From contig JAUNSN010000002.1 of assembly GCA_030539175.1 (NCBI GenBank), positions 1 through 40,376 of the forward strand: a stretch of DNA of 40,376 nucleotides, given 5' to 3'. Source of the stretch: a bacterium. Lineage in GTDB: Bacteria > Bacillota_I > Bacilli_A > RF39 > UBA660. The notes beneath the pieces are model-generated. The model was not told the origin of the DNA. It was given only the letters and a program-made list of their open reading frames with translations, and searched no databases. This document shows positions 31,299-39,099 of this stretch, piece by piece. Both the position numbers and the translations under genes were made by a program. Position 1 is the first letter of the stretch, and each line of letters opens with the position of its first letter.

Positions 31299-33704
31299 AT
31301 GCAAATAGGAATGTCAGTTATAGGATGTAGTTTAGTTTATTTGATTTTATTAGCTATTGTATATTTTTCAAAAGATAGAATAAAGACAATAGAAACAAAA
31401 CTTTATGATATATTATTAGTTTCAAATATATTAGGTTTAGTATTAGAATTATTATGTTGTTTTACTGTGTCAATGAAAGAAAATATACCTGTAATGAATG
31501 AAATAGTAAATAGATTATATTTAGTATATTTTGTTTTCTTTGTTACAATGTTTACAATTTATGTTTATTTTGCATCTTTTCAAAAGAATAAAGAAAAGGT
31601 ATCAAATTTATTAGAAAAACATAGTGCCTTTAGAATAGTAGTTGGGACATTCTTCGGAATATGTATTTCGTTTGTTTTGTTTTTACCTTTAAAATATCAT
31701 TATTCTACTAATTCTGTATATTCGTATGGTCCAGCGACAGAGTTTTTGTATATATTATGTGGAATTTATATGATAGTTGATTTATATTGTTTGATTAAAA
31801 ATTATAAAGAAATAAAAACAAAGAAAAACATTCCATTATTTGCTCTTTTAATATGTTTTGCAATTGCTTTCGTTATTAGAACGATTAATCCAAGCATTAT
31901 TTTAATAACATCATCATTTGCATTAGTTACTGCAATAATGTATTTTACAATTGAAAATCCAGATGTTAAAATAATTAATCAGTTAGAACTTGCAAAAGAT
32001 TTAGCTGAAAAGGCAAACAATGCAAAAAGTGATTTTTTATCAAGTATGTCTCATGAAATAAGAACTCCACTTAATGCAATTGTAGGATTATCAGAAGATA
32101 TTTCTACATATAAAGAGCAGGTTCCAAAAGAAGTTGTTGAGGACTCTGAAGATATACAGAGTGCATCACAAACACTTTTAGAAATTGTTGGTAATATACT
32201 TGATGTTAACAAAATTGAATCAGGTAAGTTAGATATTGTTTTAAATCCATATAATTTTAGTGAAGAAATAAGTAAAATGGTAAAAATAACAGCAATGAGA
32301 ATTGGTGAAAAACCTATTGATTTTAAATTGAATATTGCAGAAGATATACCATATGAATTAATTGGAGATAAGGTTCATATAAAAGAAATAATAAATAATA
32401 TTTTGACAAATGCTATTAAATATACTGAAAAAGGTAATATAAATTTATCAGTTAAGTGTGTTAATGATGTTGAGAAAGGAATATCTAATCTGATTATTTC
32501 TTGCCAAGATACTGGTAGAGGAATTAAACCTGAATATATAAATAAACTATTTACAAAATTTGAAAGGTTAGATATTGAAAAAAATACTACAACTGAAGGA
32601 ACTGGGTTAGGTCTTGCTATTACTAAATCTCTTGTTGATATGATGGGTGGAAAAATCAATGTAAAATCTCAATTTGGTAGTGGTTCAATCTTTATGATTA
32701 CAATTCCTCAAAAAATAAGTAAAATGACAAAACCAATGACTAATAAAGAACAAGTAAACAATGTTACAAAACTATATTCAAAAAATAATAATTCTAATTT
32801 AAGCAATAATATTTATAATAATAAATCTATTTTAATAGTAGATGATAATAAATTAAATATTAAAGTAGCAAAAAGAGCAATTCAACCATTACAATTTTCT
32901 AAAATTGATGAGTGTTATAATGGTCAGGAATGTTTAGATAAAATAGTTTCAGGAGAAAAATATGATCTTATTTTGATGGATATAATGATGCCAGTAATGA
33001 GTGGTAATTCTGCTATAAAAAAATTAAAAGAAATAGAAGGATTTAATACTCCAGTTCTTGCAGTAACTGCTGATGCTGTAGCAGGAGCAGAAGAAAAATA
33101 TAAATCAGATGGATTTATTGATTATATATCAAAACCATTTTCTCAAGATACTATCAAATCAATGATTGACAAAATATTTTCTATAAATAAAAATGAAGTA
33201 AAAAATGAAGAAGATAGATGGAAAGATGTAACTCCATATATTTATGGAAATGAAAACATTGAACTACCAGAACTTAATACAAAAACAACTACAAATATTG
33301 ATGAAAAAAATGTAGAGACACTAGAAGAAATTGAAATTAGTAATAAAAATAATATAGAATTTTTGAAATCAAATAATATAAATGTAGATCATGGTTTGGA
33401 TTTGCTTGGTGATATTGATATGTATAACGAAACAATAAACCTTTTCTATGATGGAATAAAGGAAAGAATATCTAATTTGCAAAAATATAAAAAAGAAAAT
33501 GATATGAATAATTATGCTATAGAAGTACATGCTTTAAAAAGCGATTGTAAATATTTGGGAATACTAGAATTAGCTGATTTGTCATATCAACATGAGTTAA
33601 AGAGTAAAGAAAATGATTCTAATTTCGTTAATGCTCATTTTAAAGAGTTAATGACTGAAATTGTTAGAGTTGCTACTGTAATAAAAGATTATGTTGGTAA
33701 ATAG
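31299..33704 (+). CDS. Hybrid histidine kinase with receiver and HPt domains
   Basis: 801 residues with TTGGAGGT ahead of the ATG. Residues 1-220 contain about seven TM helices and no large extracellular sensor. HisKA follows with H252 in SSMSHEIRTPLNAI. The ATPase domain has N371 (NNILTNAIKY), DTGRG (404-408) and GTGLGLA (434-440). A linker leads to a receiver with D516/D517 (VDDN), phospho-acceptor D561 (LMDIMMPVMSG) and K612 (ISKP). The C-terminal HPt domain has H744 in VHALKSD. So a full His-Asp-His relay is in one protein, but no output regulator is encoded nearby. It has its own promoter and terminator. The signal is likely detected through the membrane helices. Confidence 0.92.
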   Translation: MQIGMSVIGCSLVYLILLAIVYFSKDRIKTIETKLYDILLVSNILGLVLELLCCFTVSMKENIPVMNEIVNRLYLVYFVFFVTMFTIYVYFASFQKNKEKVSNLLEKHSAFRIVVGTFFGICISFVLFLPLKYHYSTNSVYSYGPATEFLYILCGIYMIVDLYCLIKNYKEIKTKKNIPLFALLICFAIAFVIRTINPSIILITSSFALVTAIMYFTIENPDVKIINQLELAKDLAEKANNAKSDFLSSMSHEIRTPLNAIVGLSEDISTYKEQVPKEVVEDSEDIQSASQTLLEIVGNILDVNKIESGKLDIVLNPYNFSEEISKMVKITAMRIGEKPIDFKLNIAEDIPYELIGDKVHIKEIINNILTNAIKYTEKGNINLSVKCVNDVEKGISNLIISCQDTGRGIKPEYINKLFTKFERLDIEKNTTTEGTGLGLAITKSLVDMMGGKINVKSQFGSGSIFMITIPQKISKMTKPMTNKEQVNNVTKLYSKNNNSNLSNNIYNNKSILIVDDNKLNIKVAKRAIQPLQFSKIDECYNGQECLDKIVSGEKYDLILMDIMMPVMSGNSAIKKLKEIEGFNTPVLAVTADAVAGAEEKYKSDGFIDYISKPFSQDTIKSMIDKIFSINKNEVKNEEDRWKDVTPYIYGNENIELPELNTKTTTNIDEKNVETLEEIEISNKNNIEFLKSNNINVDHGLDLLGDIDMYNETINLFYDGIKERISNLQKYKKENDMNNYAIEVHALKSDCKYLGILELADLSYQHELKSKENDSNFVNAHFKELMTEIVRVATVIKDYVGK

Positions 33705-33711
33705 AAATTAG

Positions 33712-33739
33712 GATAGATTATTTTAAATCTATCTTTTTT
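33712..33739 (+). terminator. Rho-independent terminator
   Basis: GATAGATT (33712-33719) pairs with AATCTATC (33726-33733), followed by six T. It ends the histidine kinase gene. Confidence 0.85.
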
Positions 33740-33743
33740 GTAG

Positions 33744-33757
33744 TATAATATATAATA
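33744..33757 (+). promoter_or_regulatory. Tandem TATAAT boxes
   Basis: TATAAT at 33744-33749 and 33752-33757 directly follow the terminator and precede the exonuclease gene by about 45 bases. No good -35, since that region overlaps the terminator. Confidence 0.4.
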
Positions 33758-33798
33758 TATTTGACGAACAAATAGTAATTGGCAAAGGAGTTTGTAGT

Positions 33799-35625
33799 AT
33801 GGGAATATTTAATCTTTTTAAAAAGAATAACGAACAAGAAAACTTAAGCGTAGAAAAAGAAAAAGAAGTTAAAAAAGGAAATATAGAATTAAAAGAAATT
33901 TTTTTGAATTTAAGTAGTGTAGAAATTTTAAAAAAGAAGTATATTGCATTTGATGTAGAAACAACTGGATTAAATCCAGTTGAAAATAGAATTGTTGAAC
34001 TGGGTGCTGTTTTATTTGAAAATGGAATACCAATAAAAAAATTTAGTTCTTTAGTAAATCCAAATCAATCTATTTCACATGAGGCGATGAGAGTAAATAA
34101 TATTTCAAATGATATGATAAAAAATTCGCCAGACGAAAAAATTGTATTTTCAGAGTTTCTTGAATTCTTAGGCGATTCATTATCTGGTGAAACAATTATT
34201 TGTGCTCATAATGCACGATTTGATCTTGAATTCTTAACTAATACATTAGAAAGATTAGGTTATAATGGAAATATAAGATATATCGATACTTTAGGCTTAT
34301 CTAGAGATTTACTATATGGGTTAGAAAATTACAAGCAATGTACAATAGCTAAATATTTTAATCTAGTTAATGAGGAAGCACACAGGGCTGTAACTGATGC
34401 AGAAACTTGTGGTAAAATATTGTTTAATCTTTTAGATTATAAAACAGAAAAAATACAAGAAAAAGCAGAAAAAAATAATATTTCTCTTGATGATTATGAA
34501 AAAATAATATTTGCATATGTAGAGAAGCTAATTAATGACAATGGATTAAATATTAATTATTTAGGAGCCAGAAAAACCACTAGTGGTTATATTAGTATAT
34601 GTTATTTATATAGTTTTCTAAAATATAAATTTTGTAAAAAAGGAAAATACCTAATTATTGATAATAAATTTGCCAAAAATATTGCATTGCCAACTGAATC
34701 ATGTAATATAAGTGAAGGTGGAAGTGATTTTGTAAGAGTATATTTTAATTCACTTGATGATATAAAACAATTAGAAAGATATATATTAAAAGAATATAAA
34801 AAAGCTTATAGTGCAACTATTGATTATATTCATGGAAATTCTAGAAAAGAGAAAAATGTAATAGAGGAAATTGAAAATTTATATCAAATTCCTATAGAAG
34901 AAGTAGATGCTATTCTTAATGAAGAATTGCAAAATAAAAATTTAAGTAATTATTTAAGTGAAATAATTATTGAAAAGAGTATTTCTCGTGAAGACATAAT
35001 AATTAATCCAATAAATGATAGAGTGCCATTAGATCAAATTAAAAATTTGAACGATTGGAGTAAAGGATATGATGAAGGTAATGAACTTTGGGCTAGAGGA
35101 GATGAATTAAGAAAAAATGGTGAATATTGTGAAGCAATAAAATTATTTAATTTGTCAAGATACAATGGATACAATGCACCAGTTCTATATGAATCTTTTG
35201 CTATGGCATATCATCAATTAAAAGATTATGATAATGAAATTGATATTCTTGAAGAAGGAATAGAAAGATTACATAGAGATAATGTTAATGTTAGAAATCT
35301 TATTACAAGAAGAGACAAAGCTGTACAAACAATTTATAAAAAGATAGAACAAGAAAAACAAATTCAACAAAAAAGAAATGAAAAAGAGGAAAAAAGAAAA
35401 CAAAAAGAGGAAGAAAAATTAAAAACATCATCTAAAGAAACAATAAATGGTAGAGTTGTTATTCAAATGGATGACAATGGAAATATTATAAAAAAATACA
35501 TTTCTATTGCCGAAGCAGTAAGACAAACTGGAGTTAATTCAAAGAGTATAAGAGATGCAGCAACTGGTGTTCAAAAACATGCTGGAGGATATTGCTGGAA
35601 ATATGAAGATGATGAAAAAATATAG
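33799..35625 (+). CDS. DnaQ-like DEDDh exonuclease fused to TPR and NUMOD1-like domains
   Basis: 608 residues with AAAGGAG 8 bases ahead of the ATG. Residues 48-212 are a 3'-5' exonuclease domain: D52 and E54 in FDVETTGL, D142 in HNARFDLEFL, H195 and D200 in EEAHRAVTDAETC, i.e. the full DEDDh set as in DnaQ/PolC epsilon. Residues about 215-420 are unrecognised. Residues about 425-520 look TPR-like (CEAIKLFNLSRYNGYNAPVLYESFAMAYHQLKDYDNEIDILEEGIERL), followed by a charged coiled coil. Residues 547-605 (VVIQMDDNGNIIKKYISIAEAVRQTGVNSKSIRDAATG then YCWKY) match the NUMOD1 DNA-binding module known from homing endonucleases. I infer a DNA-processing role. Confidence 0.82.
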   Translation: MGIFNLFKKNNEQENLSVEKEKEVKKGNIELKEIFLNLSSVEILKKKYIAFDVETTGLNPVENRIVELGAVLFENGIPIKKFSSLVNPNQSISHEAMRVNNISNDMIKNSPDEKIVFSEFLEFLGDSLSGETIICAHNARFDLEFLTNTLERLGYNGNIRYIDTLGLSRDLLYGLENYKQCTIAKYFNLVNEEAHRAVTDAETCGKILFNLLDYKTEKIQEKAEKNNISLDDYEKIIFAYVEKLINDNGLNINYLGARKTTSGYISICYLYSFLKYKFCKKGKYLIIDNKFAKNIALPTESCNISEGGSDFVRVYFNSLDDIKQLERYILKEYKKAYSATIDYIHGNSRKEKNVIEEIENLYQIPIEEVDAILNEELQNKNLSNYLSEIIIEKSISREDIIINPINDRVPLDQIKNLNDWSKGYDEGNELWARGDELRKNGEYCEAIKLFNLSRYNGYNAPVLYESFAMAYHQLKDYDNEIDILEEGIERLHRDNVNVRNLITRRDKAVQTIYKKIEQEKQIQQKRNEKEEKRKQKEEEKLKTSSKETINGRVVIQMDDNGNIIKKYISIAEAVRQTGVNSKSIRDAATGVQKHAGGYCWKYEDDEKI

Positions 35626-35639
35626 CAAATTGACGATTA

Positions 35640-35665
35640 GATCAACTTTTATAGTTGGTCTTTTT
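35640..35665 (+). terminator. Rho-independent terminator
   Basis: GATCAAC (35640-35646) pairs with GTTGGTC (35654-35660; one G-T pair), then TTTTT. It separates the exonuclease fusion from the small-gene operon. Confidence 0.75.
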
Positions 35666-35695
35666 ATATTATAAAAAAAGAAAGGAGATACAATA

Positions 35696-36034
35696 ATGAA
35701 TGTATTAGAAAACTATAAAAAATTATCAAATGAAGATAAAAACAATCTAACATCTTATTGCATATATAGAAGTATATATGATGTGGCTAGTAACAATGAT
35801 GTTATTTTAGATGACAAGGTAGTAGAGAGTATTAAAGAATTATCAATGGAAGTATATTTAGATGATGAAACTTATAATTATTCGGAATCTGAAATTAGTG
35901 ATTTTATTACAAATTGTTATTTGAATAATAATCAATCATTAGATAAAATAGCAGATGCTGATTACTGTGATATATTACAAGCAATGGAAATAGATGATAA
36001 TAGTTTTTATAGAGATGACGATTTTGAAAGATAA
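35696..36034 (+). CDS. Small acidic protein, paralogue of the one at 36163
   Basis: 112 residues with AAAGGAGA ahead of the ATG. It is acidic and helical: VLENYKKLSNEDKNNLTSYCIYRSIYDV, then DKVVESIKELSMEVY and ESEISDFITNCYLNNN, and an end in DDFER. The protein at 36163 has the same length (112) and the same pattern (LxxYxxLSxxDxxxL, YR at the same place, a FIT motif, then an I..A.. helix), so the two are tandem duplicates that have diverged. No family is recognised. They are part of an operon that leads to the coupling protein. Confidence 0.55.
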   Translation: MNVLENYKKLSNEDKNNLTSYCIYRSIYDVASNNDVILDDKVVESIKELSMEVYLDDETYNYSESEISDFITNCYLNNNQSLDKIADADYCDILQAMEIDDNSFYRDDDFER

Positions 36035-36053
36035 GTTTTAATGGAGGTTAATA

Positions 36054-36170
36054 ATGATAATAATATGTATTGCACTAATAATTATGTTAGTGCTTTTTTT
36101 ATGGTCTGCATGTATTATATCAAGCAGATGTTCAAGACTTGAAGAAAGGAATGATGATATTTATGATTGA
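36054..36170 (+). CDS. 38-residue single-TM microprotein
   Basis: GGAGG lies 6-7 bases before ATG 36054; the frame stops at TGA 36168-36170. Residues 2-22 are a clean hydrophobic helix (IIICIALIIMLVLFLWSACII), followed by a short charged tail SSRCSRLEERNDDIYD. Its stop overlaps the start of the second paralogue by 8 bases, which supports translation as part of the operon. The topology (short outside, charged tail inside) fits a small membrane regulator or a subunit of the transfer apparatus. No family is recognised. Confidence 0.5.
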   Translation: MIIICIALIIMLVLFLWSACIISSRCSRLEERNDDIYD

Positions 36171-36501
36171 TAGTTTAAAAAGATATAGGGAGTTATCTAA
36201 ATCTGATAATAGTTATTTAGAAGATTTTATTGTATATAGAGATATGAATACTGTATTGAGAGAAAAAAACACTAAAATTAATGATGAAGATATTGATTCA
36301 TTAAGAGAAGTAATAATTGATTTTTATAATGAAGATAGTAAAAGCAATATACCACTATCTTGGGTAACAAAGTTTATTACAGAAAATTTCGTAGATGGAA
36401 ATATAACATTAGATGATTTGAATAATAGTTCTTATAGTGAAATATATGATGCAATTAATTATGAAGAAATAAGTATGATGAAACATGAAATAGAGAGGTG
36501 A
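36163..36501 (+). CDS. Small acidic protein, paralogue of the one at 35696
   Basis: 112 residues from ATG 36163. Longer in-frame starts exist (36151, 36154), but the alignment with the paralogue starts exactly here (IDSLKRYRELSKSDNSYLEDFIVYRDMNTV against VLENYKKLSNEDKNNLTSYCIYRSIYDV), and the lengths then agree. The ribosome site is AGGA, 12 bases upstream, so translation is probably coupled to the microprotein. Acidic, helical, ending MKHEIER. No function can be assigned. Confidence 0.5.
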   Translation: MIDSLKRYRELSKSDNSYLEDFIVYRDMNTVLREKNTKINDEDIDSLREVIIDFYNEDSKSNIPLSWVTKFITENFVDGNITLDDLNNSSYSEIYDAINYEEISMMKHEIER

Positions 36502-36506
36502 TAAAA

Positions 36507-36764
36507 ATGAATTTTTCAAAATTAAATTTAGAATTTAATAAAATGCAAATTACTATAGATAAATATAATAATCAATGTTTACAAATAAATAATAAGATTA
36601 AATCAAATCAAAAGGATATTATTAAGTATGAAAAACTAATTAAAAACTCTAGTCAAATTGAAAAGATTTTATATAAAAGTTTAAAAGAAATACTTATACA
36701 AGAAAATGGCTTTTTAAAAACTTTAATAGAGGAGGATATATCAAATGAAAAAGGAACTGTTTGA
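36507..36764 (+). CDS. Small coiled-coil protein
   Basis: 85 residues from ATG 36507; GAGAGGTG at 36493-36500 lies 6 bases ahead. An alternative GTG at 36498 is within that site. The sequence (KLNLEFNKMQITIDKYNNQCLQINNKIKSNQKDIIKYEKLIKNSSQIEKILYK) has continuous heptads of Ile/Leu and is almost all helical, so it should form a coiled coil. No signal peptide or TM. The last bases overlap the DUF4313-like gene by 20. The function is unknown. Confidence 0.5.
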   Translation: MNFSKLNLEFNKMQITIDKYNNQCLQINNKIKSNQKDIIKYEKLIKNSSQIEKILYKSLKEILIQENGFLKTLIEEDISNEKGTV

Positions 36765-37125
36765 AATAGATGAAGAAAAATATTATTTATATGTTGGTAC
36801 ATATCAATTAAATGGAAGATTATATTTAGGAATCACTGATGTTAATGATAACATATGTGATGATATAACAATCAATTTACCTGGTGCAAATGATTTAGGA
36901 AAAGATTTTGTTTATCTAAATGGAGATATGTCATCAATGATTTTTAATATGTTAAAAGAAAAGGGTATTTTTGATGATCCATTATATGAAGAAAACTATA
37001 ATTATGGTTTATATAAAGTTGTAAACATTAATAAAGATAAATTGATAGAATATGATAAAGATGGATATGCTTCGTTTATTAATGAATATAAAAGTAATCA
37101 TCTTGATAATGAAATGGATAGATAA
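36745..37125 (+). CDS. DUF4313-like protein of conjugative elements
   Basis: 126 residues with GGAGGA ahead of the ATG. The sequence KYYLYVGTYQLNGRLYLGITDVNDNICDDITINLPGANDLGKDFVYLNGD fits the DUF4313 pattern I know from Bacillota conjugative transposons (YL.V..Y..NGRLYI.L.......D.T.NLP). The C-terminal half is helical and acidic with GLYKVVNINKDKLIEYDKDGYASFINEYKS. The biochemical role of the family is unknown. It overlaps the coiled-coil gene and lies 2 bases before the coupling-protein gene. Confidence 0.6.
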   Translation: MKKELFEIDEEKYYLYVGTYQLNGRLYLGITDVNDNICDDITINLPGANDLGKDFVYLNGDMSSMIFNMLKEKGIFDDPLYEENYNYGLYKVVNINKDKLIEYDKDGYASFINEYKSNHLDNEMDR

Positions 37126-37127
37126 TA

Positions 37128-39098
37128 ATGCCATTAGCATATATAATGATTCTTGTAATTGTTACAATGATTATTATTTTTCTATATTTTATTGAGCCTT
37201 TAATTACAAGACAAAAAATTAAAAATAATAATGAACATGGTTCAGCAAGATGGTCAACAAAACAAGAAATTAATAAAAATTTTAGCAAAGAAGAAATAAG
37301 ACATATTAATAAAAGTGGCTTTCCTGTTTATTATTCAAAAGATAATAAATATGTTTGGTTTGACAAAGATACTCCACATTGGATTTATCTAGGTTCAACA
37401 GGAAGTGGTAAATCAGTAACTGCTGTAATACCTCAATGTAGTTTTATTGCAACTGCAAAAACGAAAAAGAGTGTTTTTATTACTGATCCAAAAGGTGAAA
37501 TATTTTCAACAACAAGTAAAATGTTTCAAGAACAAGGTTATAAAGTTTTAACATTAGATTTTAGAAACCCAAGTTTATCTAATCATTTAAATATCTTGGA
37601 ACCTATTATAAAAGAATATGAATTATTTAATGAAAATGAAAAACTTGCTAGTGAAACAGATAATGAAAATGATAAGATTAATTATAAAAATAAATCAATA
37701 GAACATTTAGCAGAATGTAATCAATTAATTAGTTCATTATCAACAATGATAATGGAAGATAAAACTGCAAAAGAAGCATTTTGGAATAATAGTGCAAGTG
37801 ATTTATTATATGGAATTATATCATTATTTTTAGAGGATTATGCTGATGGGAAAATAAAAAGAGAGCAAATTACATTGTCTTCTATAAAAAAATTTCAAAA
37901 TAGTTCTATGACTGATAAAAACTTAAAGTTATTGCGAAAGTATGTAGAGTTAAAACCTTATGGGTTGAAAAGCAAAGATAAATTGATTCCAATTATTTCT
38001 ACCTCTGAAAATACTTATAAAAGTATTACCAGTATATTTAATGAAAGAATGACATTATTTGATGATATAAATGTAGAAAATATAACATCTAATTCTGATT
38101 TTGCCTTTAATATATTAGGAAAAGAGCCAACTGTTCTTTACTGCTGCATTCCAGATGAATCTAAAATATATTATGCACTAGTATCAATAGTAGTTTCACT
38201 CATATATAAGACATTAGTATTACTTTGTAATGAACAAGAGAATAAGAGATTACCTTATGATCTTGTTTTTTTATTAGATGAATTTGCAAATACTCCACCA
38301 TTATCTGATATAGAAACTATAGTATCAGTAGCAAGAAGTAGAGGTATGTATTTTCAATTCTTTTTACAAAGTTTTGCCCAATTAGATAATTTATATGGAA
38401 AAGAAGTTAGTCAAATAATACAAGATAACTGTGGTTTAGCATATTTAAAAACTAATACTCAAGAAACAGCAGAGGCAATTTCAAAAAGATTAGGTAATAA
38501 AACAATTGAAACAACATCGGTAAATTATTCAATGAGTTTTTTAAATAATAATGGAAGTAAAGGTACAAGTCTTATTGCTAGAAGTTTAATGACTGCAGAT
38601 GAAATAAAGCAACTACATTATAAAACTATTATATTTCCAACAATAGGCTATCCAATTTTTAGAGATACAGTTGTATATCAAAAATTTAGTTGTTATAGCG
38701 ATGGTGCAATAAAAAGAGATATTCGTCCATTAGAGAGATTAGTTAATACATATTATACAGTTGAAAAGTTAAACTTTGATAATAAAAAAGAAGAAGATAC
38801 TACAAAAATAGAAACAGAAGAATCAAAAAATAAATCAAAGCTGATTGAAATTATAAACCAAATAATTAAAATGTTTGGAAAAATAGATTTTAATGTTGAA
38901 TATGTTAAAGACAATAATATGACTATTATGGCAGAACTATTTTTAGCACCACCACTTTCAACTGGAGATCTAGCAGGTTTGGAAGAATTAAGTAATAAAT
39001 TAAATTTTCATTATAATGCTATATCTAGTAAGGAAAAAGTAAAAAGAAAAAATAGAAATTCAAAATTGGAAATATCATTAATAGATGAGGAGGGATAG
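37128..39098 (+). CDS. VirD4/TraG-type IV coupling protein
   Basis: 656 residues. One TM helix at the N-terminus (about 5-24), then NNNEHGSARWSTKQEI (the HGSARW motif at 37-42 typical of VirD4/TraG). Walker A is GSTGSGKS at 89-96, preceded by WIYL. ITDPKGEIFSTTSKMFQEQGYKVLTLDFRNP is the conserved block after it. Walker B is LVFLLDEFANTPPL near 380-390, followed by SVARSRGMYFQFFLQSFAQL (the arginine and Q motifs). It recruits the relaxase-DNA complex to the mating channel at the cytoplasmic membrane. The last 100 residues are charged. It is the key partner of the relaxase at 27894, more than 9 kb upstream. Confidence 0.92.
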   Translation: MPLAYIMILVIVTMIIIFLYFIEPLITRQKIKNNNEHGSARWSTKQEINKNFSKEEIRHINKSGFPVYYSKDNKYVWFDKDTPHWIYLGSTGSGKSVTAVIPQCSFIATAKTKKSVFITDPKGEIFSTTSKMFQEQGYKVLTLDFRNPSLSNHLNILEPIIKEYELFNENEKLASETDNENDKINYKNKSIEHLAECNQLISSLSTMIMEDKTAKEAFWNNSASDLLYGIISLFLEDYADGKIKREQITLSSIKKFQNSSMTDKNLKLLRKYVELKPYGLKSKDKLIPIISTSENTYKSITSIFNERMTLFDDINVENITSNSDFAFNILGKEPTVLYCCIPDESKIYYALVSIVVSLIYKTLVLLCNEQENKRLPYDLVFLLDEFANTPPLSDIETIVSVARSRGMYFQFFLQSFAQLDNLYGKEVSQIIQDNCGLAYLKTNTQETAEAISKRLGNKTIETTSVNYSMSFLNNNGSKGTSLIARSLMTADEIKQLHYKTIIFPTIGYPIFRDTVVYQKFSCYSDGAIKRDIRPLERLVNTYYTVEKLNFDNKKEEDTTKIETEESKNKSKLIEIINQIIKMFGKIDFNVEYVKDNNMTIMAELFLAPPLSTGDLAGLEELSNKLNFHYNAISSKEKVKRKNRNSKLEISLIDEEG

Positions 39099-39099
39099 A

